The notes under the pieces: generated by a model
The model's database searches: none
What the model was told of the DNA's origin: nothing
Seen by the model: only the letters and a program-made list of their open reading frames with translations
Translations under genes and position numbers: made by a program
Assembly (NCBI GenBank): GCA_001599715.1
Contig: BCHU01000015.1
Coordinates: 248,001-312,000 of the forward strand
DNA: 64,000 bases
DNA from: Phaeotremella fagi
Lineage: Eukaryota; Basidiomycota; Tremellomycetes; Tremellales; Phaeotremellaceae
Direction: 5' to 3'
In this document: piece by piece, positions 55,533-64,000 of the stretch
Layout of the letters: every line of letters starts with the position of its first letter
Numbering within the stretch: position 1 is the stretch's first letter

Positions 55533-56335
55533 CTTGTGTTTCGGTTCACTGGAAAGAAGTTGTCTAACGAGAAATGCTGATTTTATTTGTCTGACTGAAC
55601 ACTCTAGACTTCGTTCAGGAATTGCATCCAGGTATTCGCAGGATTCAGAAGTGAAGCTTCCAGACTTTCGAGACCATCTTCCAGATCCGTATTCGACCCT
55701 TCGAAGTCTGGATCCCTGCGTCTTCCTGACCTGGTCGATTCATCGAAGCCGTGTGGAGTGGAACGTCGGTCTTCATCGTCTTCGTTTTGATGGATTCGGA
55801 ACTCTTCTGGGAAGACGGTAAGACATCTTCCGGTGGTGATCAAGGTGAGTGTTGACCTTTAGCGAGTTTGACGAAGAGTCTTTGGTAGGAGCGAGGAGGG
55901 AAAAACGAGCGTGGGCTCTGATAGATTCTGGAAATCGTCCAACTTCATTCTCGATTGGCGGTCCATATGACGATTGGATTGATATCATACAGTATCTTCA
56001 CGATCGATTTTGGATGGGAATACCAAGTCTCAAGCTGGAAGCTGGAAGAGTTCATAGGCTTTAATCGGGGGGATCATAGCCTCCTTTTTACTTCTACAAA
56101 AACATCAACAACAACGGTTCAGAGAATCAAGTGTATTTCCTTTCATTTTCACAGAGATTATACTGTAGGAAGGCTGAGGTATTCTTGCGTATATATGAAT
56201 GGGTATCCTAGTGCACTCTCTGTTTCTTTTTTTCCTTTTTTTCAACCGTCTTTTCCCCCAACTTCTCATTTTTTTGGCCACTCACTTTATCAGTTCAATT
56301 TGTTCTCTTCAGAACAAAACAACAAGAAACGCATC
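55533..56335. other. Unresolved region: possible 5' exons of the 55036 gene and orphan promoter
   Basis: About 800 nt. The minus frame 55604-55843 may be coding (acidic, Arg-rich). The right part (from about 56150) is T-rich and precedes the 56336 orphan, with GGCCACTC at 56276-56283. Confidence 0.35.
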
Positions 56336-56865
56336 ATGTCTTCTCTTGAGGAATCTCTATCCAGGGCTACTCCTGTTGAAGGATTCGAAGGATGGAGGAT
56401 TAGCAGAGATAGACACGGCCAGTAAGCAAGATTTGACATCGTGAGAATCACTCTTTTCATGCTGACATTTAAAATCGTAGTCCAAAAAATATGGCAATAA
56501 GGTCGTTCCATTACTTCGACGAATCCGAGTACTACATCCAGCTCCTCACTAATTACTCCACCACTAGCGAAGGAACAATTGGATGGCATAGGTATGGAAG
56601 GGTCGTCAACAAATCAACTCACAGAACTTCACTGGACTGTACTAAATGGTGGCCCGCTGATAAGATGGACCAATCAGTCCTTTCCAACAACATCATCAAG
56701 TGGGCCCCAAGCTGGTCTGATGAATACTCTAGTCTCAGTAAATGTGCCGAAACACATGCTTCAAAGATGAGTGAGATTCATTGTGGTTATGTTGAGGAGG
56801 TTATGAAAGAACTGATGGTAGAAGATATTCTCAAGCAGAAAGGAGAAAAGTTGGCAACCAGTTGA
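56336..56865 (+). CDS. Orphan family member, 156 aa
   Basis: Exons 56336-56421 and 56481-56865, phase-2 intron of 59 nt. MSSLEESLSRATPVEGFEGWRISRDRHGHPKNMAIRSFHYFDESEYYIQLL..., then KWAPSWSDEYSSLSKCAETHASKMSEI near the C-terminus. The last part resembles the ends of the 26-30 kb orphans (W-x-x-x-Y-x-E/S...), so it is a likely distant relative. GCCAC element at 56277-56281, 55 nt before the ATG. Function unknown. Confidence 0.62.
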
Positions 56866-57364
56866 TTAAAGGAGGAGACAAGATGATGTAGATGCCCGTG
56901 GACCTTTTGGTATCATACATAAATTTAGTGTCTCCAAACTTTATTCACAAGATTCCGATGTATTCTGTTCGTGTACAGTATAGCAGTATTTCTAGGTTCG
57001 CATCTTGGAACCATTCATGGGAGGAAAAGATTTGACTGATATGTTTGGCGGCGTAGGCACATAGGATATCCGTTCTCTCTGTGGTGGTCAGGTCGTTGGT
57101 TGTTTTTTTGATTGTGGACATGGTATCAAATTCTTGGCGTACAGGATGATAAAGTCGTAGTAGCAATAAATTTCTAAGAACTCATACAGCTCAAATAGGT
57201 ATGTATGGCTCGTATGGATCATTTCACCGTACGCCCTCCTTTTTGATCAGGACATCAATTACAACAAAGGGGATGATGGAAGGTACTAAATCATCCATTC
57301 AGGATACAGAACATATACAGCTAAATTACTACAAGCTCACGACCTACAGCACACGGACAAGCGC
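56866..57364. other. Intergenic region containing a gene fragment
   Basis: About 500 nt between the 56336 and 57365 orphans. Apart from the truncated paralogue at 56945-57121, listed separately, nothing was recognised. Confidence 0.4.
56945..57121 (-). pseudogene. Truncated paralogue of the 57365/58420 orphans
   Basis: Minus frame from ATG 57121: MSTIKKTTNDLTTTERTDILCAYAAKHISQIFSSHEWFQDANLEI. It aligns with the N-termini of the two downstream orphans (RDERDSLIITSASHRIKELYSQNF; LLRSDYISQQVKILYSKN) but stops after 58 residues with no continuation. Read as the remains of a third copy. Confidence 0.45.
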
Positions 57365-57862
57365 CTAATCCTCATTGGTACCAGCAGGATTACCAGCAGT
57401 AGAGATAAATTTGACGTTGAAAACATCCTTATCATCGAAAGATCCAACGAAATGCCCAGCATAGATATGGAGATCGTAACGAGTCTTGCCTCCCATGCTA
57501 TTACCAACGGAGTAAGCTTTAATCTCTGATTCGCCACTCGGGTCGTAACCCCCTAGAACTGAATTAAGCTCGATCTCCCAATTATCAGCAATGACGATTG
57601 GTTTCCCCTCCTCATCGACTTGATCTTCGCTTTGTTGAAGAGTGATCGTTTCCCAAACTGGGTCTGTTGATCTCTTGGAGATGCGTTTTTGGAGCTTCTC
57701 GATAGTCTTCGTACGATTTTCGGAGAGCTTTTGTTGGTATTCGTCGTTGATGCCGCGAACATTCTTTGAATAGAGGATTTTGACTTGTTGAGAAATGTAA
57801 TCAGATCGCAACAGGGTTTGTGTATTTGTATGATGGTCTGTTGAATTTGATGTAGTGGACAT
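57365..57862 (-). CDS. Orphan protein, 165 aa (57-59 kb pair)
   Basis: Single exon, ATG at 57862. LLRSDYISQQVKILYSKNVRGINDEYQQKLSENRTKTIEKLQKRISKRSTDPVWETITL, then DNWEIELNSVLGGYDPSGE and TRYDLHIYAGHFVGSFDDKDVFNVKFI. Paralogue of the 58420 gene: same order of a helical N-terminus with LYS-x-N, a KR-x-S-x(4)-W junction, and a beta-rich C-terminal half. No known domain, no signal peptide. Function unknown. Confidence 0.68.
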   Translation of the reverse strand: MSTTSNSTDHHTNTQTLLRSDYISQQVKILYSKNVRGINDEYQQKLSENRTKTIEKLQKRISKRSTDPVWETITLQQSEDQVDEEGKPIVIADNWEIELNSVLGGYDPSGESEIKAYSVGNSMGGKTRYDLHIYAGHFVGSFDDKDVFNVKFISTAGNPAGTNED

Positions 57863-58419
57863 TATGAGTTGGTGTTGTTTGAATCTGGTTGTTAGAAAGA
57901 TGATTGCAAGAGCAAATGGGAAGAAGATATTGAATGAAGGGCTGGCTGAATGTGCTTCTCAGCTGATTCCACTGTATTAGAAGAGCTATGACTTCTTCCA
58001 ATGCAAAAGAACTCTTCTTATCAGCCATGAAATTTTGGAGAGAAGCCTAATATCGGTATTTTCAGCTACATGCACGTCACCAGTTTCTAGTAGCACTCCT
58101 GTGTACTTGCCACACAGCATTGCACAGTACTGTAGGTTGGATAAATGCACAAAGGGGATTATCGTATGACTTCGAGCAATATCTGTCAGTGTAGTCTCGC
58201 AAGACGTCATAGTGTAGCTCTCTCTTAGAGAATGACGAAGCCGCGTATGCGAGCAGAATCAATGGCAAAGAGTTATTGTTTATGAATAGCGGGGATGAGG
58301 GAATTTATCGTTCTCTGAAGTAATTGTGTAGTGAGTAGAGCTGGTATGGTATTTGATAGAGTAGTCGACACTGAATACATCACTCTCCATTCTTTCTTAA
58401 AATACAAAACACTACGCGA
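57863..58419. other. Intergenic region, possible gene remnant
   Basis: About 560 nt. A minus frame at 58077-58268 (LILLAYAASSFSKREL) is vaguely like the N-terminus of the adjacent orphans and might be a decayed copy. Includes a CACAGTACTGTAGG element at about 58122. Confidence 0.3.
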
Positions 58420-58968
58420 CTATTCTCCTGGGTACCAATTCTCACGACTACCAGCAAATTCTTCTATCTCCTTCGTGAGATCTTCCTTATCCTCTTCGTC
58501 TGCCGCATAATCATCCAGAATGGTCTCAACAATCTGAAAAACTCCTTCTGAATCTTTTGTTTGGATGATTTGACCAATATCGCAAGATAATTCGATTTCT
58601 GGATGTTCGGCAATTCCCACTACCAATTTCCATTCGGAGGCCTTAGTGTTTGGATCTTCAGAGAAGGAGGGGAAGTTGCTTTCGTTTTCTGGCTTGGGAC
58701 CAAGACGAACATCGAGCCCATGAACTTCAACATTCTCATCTTCGGTTTTGGAAAATGTGACAGAGCTCCATTCCTCTTTTGCTGATGTACGCTTAACCCA
58801 ATCTTTGACTGATTTGTTTATCCCGAACCGTTGTTTGATTAAGTCGACTTTTTCGTTGAGGTCTGTAACCGCAAAATTTTGGGAATACAGTTCTTTGATT
58901 CGATGGCTAGCAGATGTTATGATGAGGCTATCTCTCTCATCACGAGTTGTTGGTTTATAAAATGACAT
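58420..58968 (-). CDS. Orphan protein, 182 aa (57-59 kb pair)
   Basis: Single exon, ATG at 58968. RDERDSLIITSASHRIKELYSQNFAVTDLNEKVDLIKQRFGINKSVKDWVKRTSAKEEWSSVTF, then WKLVVGIAEHPEIELSCDIGQI and an acidic C-terminus DDYAADEEDKEDLTKEIEEF. Clear paralogue of the 57365 gene. TTTTTCGCCACTTC lies about 50 nt upstream on the same strand (GCCAC at plus 59015-59019). Function unknown. Confidence 0.68.
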   Translation of the reverse strand: MSFYKPTTRDERDSLIITSASHRIKELYSQNFAVTDLNEKVDLIKQRFGINKSVKDWVKRTSAKEEWSSVTFSKTEDENVEVHGLDVRLGPKPENESNFPSFSEDPNTKASEWKLVVGIAEHPEIELSCDIGQIIQTKDSEGVFQIVETILDDYAADEEDKEDLTKEIEEFAGSRENWYPGE

Positions 58969-59640
58969 GTTTGATGAAGACCACGTTGATAGGATAGAAC
59001 TTGCAGAGGGTGAAGTGGCGAAAAATTATAAGGAAGAAGAAAACAGGACAAGAGACTTGTCAAGTAAAACTTTTTGGGGCTGTCTTCTGATGGTGTAATC
59101 TGTCAGCAGAAGGCAATGAAAAGACTGTTCGACGTCATATGAATCGGCTTTCGGAAATGGTTGCTCTATGATGCTGTCATCGGGATATATGATTTTTCGA
59201 AGAAAGGAAGGGAAATTACTAATGTCATTGACGCAATACTCGTGTTGCAGTTGGGATCGTTTGAGTCACCAATCTTGCCACAGTTCATTCTTATGACTTG
59301 GTATGAGATTAAAGACTACTGTACTCGTACAGTAGATTGCACGAAGAATAAAGGATTTACATAAAGGAGTTTATTTTGTGATCGAACTGATTTTGCCACC
59401 GACTGTCATTTCAGCGCGACTGATTTCTCTTGTCATCTACCTTCTTCTCTTTCATCCAACCATTATTCTAATACTCCTAAATCATTAATTAGTACCAACC
59501 CAGCCCCTTAAGACAAACATACATATCCACTACTTGTCTCTATCTTCAACATCCGTTTCCCTTACTTTTCTTCTGAGCCGGTAATCATCCAACCCATCAC
59601 TCAACCGCACTTCTCCGCATACTATAACTCGACCTGAACG
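58969..59640. promoter_or_regulatory. Divergent promoter region
   Basis: About 670 nt between the 58420 orphan and the BTB-like gene. Contains a perfect inverted repeat at 59316-59335 and TTTTGCCACCG at about 59390. No supported gene. Confidence 0.45.
59316..59335. repeat. Perfect 9-bp inverted repeat CTACTGTAC-TC-GTACAGTAG
   Basis: Two 9-nt arms around a 2-nt spacer. The right part, GTACTCGTACAGT, also occurs at 30044-30056. Confidence 0.7.
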
Positions 59641-61165
59641 ATGTTTTCAAAAATGGACCAATCCTCTCCCTACCAAGAACCAGAACCACTATTCACACCT
59701 TCACCAGATAGTCCTGATATTGACGAAGAGATCCATACTGTCTCTCATTCAACCTCGACTCTCACATTCAAAGGAAACTCTTTACGTAGTTTACCAACTC
59801 CTTCGAAATCACCTTCACCCGACTTTCCCTCTTCCAATATACGAGCACAACCACTTCCACCCCTCAGATCTCCAACAGAGTACTCCCCTCATACATCTAT
59901 TGGTAAAAGAAAGGAAAGGTCTCACTCGACATCATTACCACCCACCGCTTCTCAGGATCACTTACCCCAACGTTCAGAAGACATAAGTTCTCAAAAGTCA
60001 ATTACTTCAAGGGGAAAACACGTTTCTCTCACACGAGAGAAAAAATTAAAAGATGACGAGGAAGATTATGAACCCGAAGAAGGATGGTATGAAAACCTTT
60101 CTTATAACGTGCCCCAAACTAGAGCCCAAATTAGGGAATATCAACAACGTCTTCGACTTAATCACAATGAGGTCTCTCGTCCCGATGCTGTTCAAACAAC
60201 TGAACCTGCTTTAACTACTTCTCTGGGAGATTTTATCGTATCTGATTCTGAAGACGGTCTCTCGGATTACATACCCAGTCCGGAGTCCATTAGTCCATCA
60301 GAGTCATCTGTGACAACCGAATCTAGTAGAGCGTCACCCTTGGTGTCTCAACCTATCCTTCCAGCTATTGTGGTTGACGATTGCGATAACGATATCGTGG
60401 TGGTCGAGACTTGGGATGGAGGGGTTTTTGAGGTTTCAAAGGTGAAATTGTTGAAAGCGAGGTGGGTCAGATCACCTAGCTCCTATGAAGCCCAGTTTAC
60501 TGAGATATGGGCAGTCCTTTCCTCCAGAGACTAAAGACAGAAACGCAATGGAGAGGTTGTGTAGGGGATTTTGGTAAACGAGAGGTTGTTGAGATATTCT
60601 GCGACCACATCAATGGTCTCTCCATCGATGAGATCATGAAGACTCGAGGGATCAACGTTCTTTCCTGGAAACCGGTTGTTCAACTCTTGATGAAATTCGA
60701 ATGTCGCTCTATCCTTGACGATATATTTTCTAGTTTAAAACAGTCTTTACGGAATGGAGGTACAAATACATACGAGGTTTTCATACTAGCTGCTACAGCT
60801 AGGGAATGGAAGATATGCTCCGACGCTATAACATGTGCTCATAAATTGGAGGATGGAGAGATCAGTGAAGGAATCAAAAGACCAGGGAAGGAAGATAGAG
60901 ATATAAGCTGTGAGGATATACGATCAAGAGTTAAACTATCTTCACTTTTCGATCCTCTCACTTGTGGTGTTGATGTATTGGAGGAGTTGCCTGTGGAGTG
61001 TTATTTCGCTTTACTCCGGTCATGTTTCTTAGCTTTGGACGGTGATGAAGACTGGTCTTTTGTTTCTAGAACCTTTTTGAGGATAATTGAGGGACACGGT
61101 AAGTTCGTTCTGTTATGGAGTTGGAATGTTGAGAGCTGACACTCGTGAGATCAGATAAGTTGTAG
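59641..61165 (+). CDS. BTB/POZ-like domain protein, 471 aa
   Basis: Exons 59641-60461, 60515-61098 and 61155-61165 (11 nt: last three codons with stop); in frame. The first 245 residues are disordered and Ser/Pro-rich. From about residue 250 the fold reads DIVVVETWDGGVFEVSKVKLLKASPFLQRL, then EIFCDHINGLSIDEIMKTRGINVLSWKPVVQLLMKFECRSILDDIFSSLKQSL, close to the order of a BTB domain (D-G-x-x-F-x-V-x(3)-L-L-x-A-S-P-F). The rest is helical. Many Tremellomycete BTB proteins have this layout; partners are unknown. The second ATG at 59653 is an equally good start. Confidence 0.7.
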
Positions 61166-61545
61166 TCTGTACCCCCGTTTTTGGTTACCCCATTTCTGTT
61201 CTATTCCTTGTACCGTAACTTGTAGTCTTATGATGACACTCCAACTATTACAGTCTGTATCCGTACCTTATGACATATGCTTTGTTTGATACGTGGATGC
61301 CATGCTTAGCTGACTTACCTAATCTATTCTATTCTTGTGAGATCCAGACTAGACTAAACCTTTGATCACTTGCCTTTCTACAGCTTGCCGAATGGATATG
61401 AAAGGATGCCACTTTGCTTTCACATCCGAATTTGAATAACAAAGATACTCTAGATTCAACAATCTCAACAATAACAACCAACTTTGTAGTCGACTTCTCC
61501 GTCGACAACTCATTGATTCCCAGAGATAACTTGACTACATCAACC
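61166..61545. promoter_or_regulatory. Intergenic region upstream of the CaMKK-like kinase
   Basis: About 380 nt between genes on the same strand. The kinase frame is open upstream of 61546 but has no earlier ATG in this part. Confidence 0.4.
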
Positions 61546-64000
61546 ATGTCATCTCCAAAGTCTGAATCTCCGGAGAAAGAAACACGAAATGAAGCCAAAC
61601 CAACGCATCTACAACCTCCAGCAACTATCATTTCACCACCATCACCAACAGATATCAAATCAAGTCACCCATCGACCTTCCCATCTGCACCTGAACCATC
61701 ATCAGAAGATGTAGAATCTACCCAATATGACTCACCTGATGAAGATGATTCACTCGAACAACAGACCGTTCCATCACCTAGAAGACCTCGACCTCCAAAA
61801 CCTCGCGGACCAAGTGATAGTTTAGGACCGTTACCTCTAGCAGCAGATCAGTTAAGTACTTCACCAAGTTCGAGTTCGAGTGTAACGCATTTACATCCGG
61901 ATTCACCATCTTTCACATCACCTCGACCAACTCCTTCTCCACGTCCAATGATATCTAGATTACCATCCGTGTTCTCGCCCGAAAGATCCTCTTCACCTTC
62001 ACCTTCGTCCTCCTTCCCTGTTAGTCGGACAACCAGTGCGGCAAGTGGAGGTTTGGGTCATCACCGACGCAAATCTTCGAGTCATAGGGTTAGGGAGACC
62101 ACAGACGGTGAACAGAGATCTACTGAGAATGGAGAGAGAATGGTTAATCAATATAAAATGGGGAAGTGCTTGGGTAAAGGTGCTTATGCAAAAGTAGAAC
62201 TTGGAGTGGATGTTGGGACAGGTGTTGAATATGTCAGTATATTCTATGAGACACTTCGTCCCTCGATATCACTAACCTTGCTATAGGCAATCAAAGAATT
62301 CTCAAAATCACGTCTCCATCATCAAGCCTTACTTCAAAAACATCAACAGTCGATACGAGTACGAAATCGTCGTTCAAGACCTGGACAGAGGGGTTCACCT
62401 AATCCACCTGATGATGAGGGTAAAAGGAAAGCTGGTCAAGATGGTAGTGGTGATGTGGTTGAGGAAAGGGAAAATACTGTAGCTGTGGATGGAGGTAAAA
62501 GCGGACCATGGGAGGATAACGAGGAAAAGTCAAAAGAAGATCCGTTGGGTTTGATAAGAAGAGAGATCGCTGTTATGAAGAAGTTGGAGTGAGTTTTTCG
62601 TTTGATATTTTGTTCATTCACTGACATGTTTTTAGTCATCCTAATGTAAATACCTGTTCAAAACCCAAAAAAACCGTACTAACCCTTTCCTAGCTTGTGC
62701 ATTTATACGAAGCCATATCCGTTCCAAATACCGACTCACTGTTCTTGGTCTTAGAATACATGCAAGGAGGCGTCCTCATGGCCGTTCAAGCAGGTCACGA
62801 ATCGGAAACAGCTACACCTCTGGACGTAAATCTCGTTCATGACTATTTTCGACAACTCTGTCTAGGATTAGAGTACCTCCATGCGAATGAAATCGTACAT
62901 CGTGATGTCAGTTTCGTCTATCTTTTGATCTTAATTGGACTGAAACTGATATGAGAATAGATTAAACCTGATAACGTTCTTCTTTCGGCTGATAAATCCA
63001 CCGTCAAACTTTGTGATTTTGGAGTTTCTGAAATGTTCATCGCGTCAGGGGACGATCGGATCAAGAAATCAGGTGGAAGTCCTGCATTTCTCAGTCCGGA
63101 GAGTTTTACTTGTCAGTGTTTTTATTCCTTCGTTCTCGACTATCTGTGGAGTTTCTGACAATACCTCTATAGCGCATACTATGGATGTTCACGGTAAAGC
63201 AGTCGATATTTGGGCGTTGGGTGAGCTGCCTTCTCTTCATTGGTCATGGAAGCTGACTATTCTTTAGGTGTAACGCTTTACTGCATGTTGGCTGGTCAAC
63301 TGCCGTTCAATGTTGATAATCCGATAGAACTCTTCGATGTGGTAAAGAATAATGAGTACGTCTGTCACTTTTCAGTTGTTGTTGCTGCTGACTAATTCTC
63401 AACGTAGGCCTCCAATACCTGAGGGATGGGATGACCAACTGAAAGATTTAGTCAAAAGAATGCTGGATAAAGATCCAAAGACTCGTATCGCTATGACAGA
63501 CATCAGGGTTAGTCGTTGTCTTGGAATTTCATCTCTTCATATGTGCTGAAACGCGATAGGAACATCCTTGGGTGACCAAAAACGGAGAAAATCCAATGAT
63601 AAGTCTAGATGAAAACATTTACGAACTTGGTCAACATGTCGAAGAACCTACGGTGGAGGAATTGGGCAGTGCTATATCGAGTATAAGAAGTGTTTTGTGA
63701 GTTCAGCTTTCGTCAAATAAGGCATAAGCTGATTCGGCATTCAGCACCGTGGTACGAGCCGTTCAAAAAATGAGACGTCTTCAACTCCACAGACGTTCTC
63801 TCTCTACTCAATCCATTACCGCAACCCCCTCCTCACCATCATCGAATGAACCGCAATCGTTAGCATCGGGGTCAATGGATTCTTACACCACAACAACGAC
63901 AGACGCTACGTCCACCAGTGGAGAAGGTTTCGGTGAAAATGGTGAAGAAGTCATGAGTCCACGTAGTATGGGTAGTTTGGATTCTGCTGGTGGGATCAAT
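61546..64000 (+). CDS. CaMKK/Ssp1/Sak1-type protein kinase (partial, 3' end outside window)
   Basis: Exons 61546-62232, 62287-62588, 62636-62645, 62694-62906, 62961-63111, 63173-63220, 63268-63355, 63408-63507, 63560-63696 and 63745 onward. A Ser/Pro-rich N-terminus of about 200 residues precedes the catalytic domain: G-loop MGKCLGKGAYAKVELG, Lys in YAIKEFSKSRL, REIAVMKKLDHPNLVHLYE, IVHRDIKPDNVLL, LCDFGVSEMF, and activation segment KKSGGSPAFLSPESF. The SGG-(T/S)-P-A-F-(x)2-PE segment is typical of CaMKK and the fungal Sak1/Ssp1 kinases that activate AMPK/Snf1. An acidic/basic insert of about 75 residues lies between the catalytic Lys and helix C, where CaMKKs carry their RP insert. The start at 61546 is the first ATG of the frame. 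Confidence 0.93.

Noticed and set aside
55604..55843. MITTGRCLTVFPEEF frame as the first exon of the 55036 gene
   Set aside because: Plausible, but the only phase-compatible donor/acceptor pair leaves an intron of about 130 nt with weak signals, so it was not joined.
58077..58268. Minus frame LILLAYAASSFSKREL as another copy of the 57-59 kb family
   Set aside because: Similarity covers fewer than 20 residues and could be chance; mentioned only as a possible remnant.
1..64000. tRNA, rRNA, transposon or virus-derived genes
   Set aside because: No tRNA-like arms, no rRNA segments, and no transposase, integrase or reverse-transcriptase motifs were seen in any frame that I read.

Overview
The window looks like nuclear DNA of a basidiomycete yeast of the Tremellomycetes (Kwoniella/Cryptococcus type). 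Genes are closely packed on both strands and most are split by many introns of about 45-65 nt with GTRNGT donors. The recognisable proteins are ordinary fungal housekeeping proteins: EGD1, HRD1, NOC2, PDX3, RACK1, PUP2 and hexokinase. No rRNA, tRNA, transposase or reverse transcriptase gene was recognised. Exon coordinates were worked out by hand from splice signals. For nearly all multi-exon genes the exon lengths sum to a whole number of codons, and this was used as an internal check.

Layout of conserved blocks. 0-11 kb: a KEN-box protein cut by the left edge, EGD1, a tandem full-size ABCG transporter with 36 exons, and a TOPORS-like RING ligase. 13.0-14.2 kb: a DUF1295 membrane reductase. 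19.4-26.1 kb: HRD1, NOC2 and pyridoxamine-phosphate oxidase. 30.5-37.9 kb: a Ser/Thr-rich membrane protein, a Caprin-like RNA-binding protein, PDCD5 and the RACK1 homologue, which carries an intronic U24 C/D snoRNA. 45.9-54.8 kb: an RNF216-like RBR ligase, proteasome alpha5, an unknown conserved protein and hexokinase. 55-64 kb: an unknown gene, a BTB-like protein and the start of a CaMKK/Ssp1-type kinase.

Between these blocks lie islands of small genes (about 110-235 aa) that I cannot match to any known family: 11.8-12.5, 14.4-19.2, 26.3-29.9, 38-45.3 and 56.3-59 kb. Many are visibly related. Five tandem copies on the minus strand (14.4-19.2 kb) share an N-terminal 'W..LG...GP' segment and an 'LYA.HSS' core. 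Four of the five also share a phase-1 intron at the same place. Two of the five carry frameshifts. Looser relatives (26.3, 28.5, 29.4, 38.9, 40.2, 44.7 and 56.3 kb) share a C-terminal signature: a Trp, then a helix of the type (T/N)-x3-(L/I)A. A second small family sits at 56.9-59 kb. This expanding and decaying family of orphan genes is the most unusual content of the window; its function is unknown.

Other points: microexons down to 7 nt (hexokinase), 10 nt (kinase) and 12 nt (ABC transporter, next to a GC-AG intron); a roughly 105-nt imperfect tandem repeat with a hairpin upstream of one orphan gene; and a recurrent T(T/C)GCCAC(T/C) element 30-80 nt upstream of many start codons.
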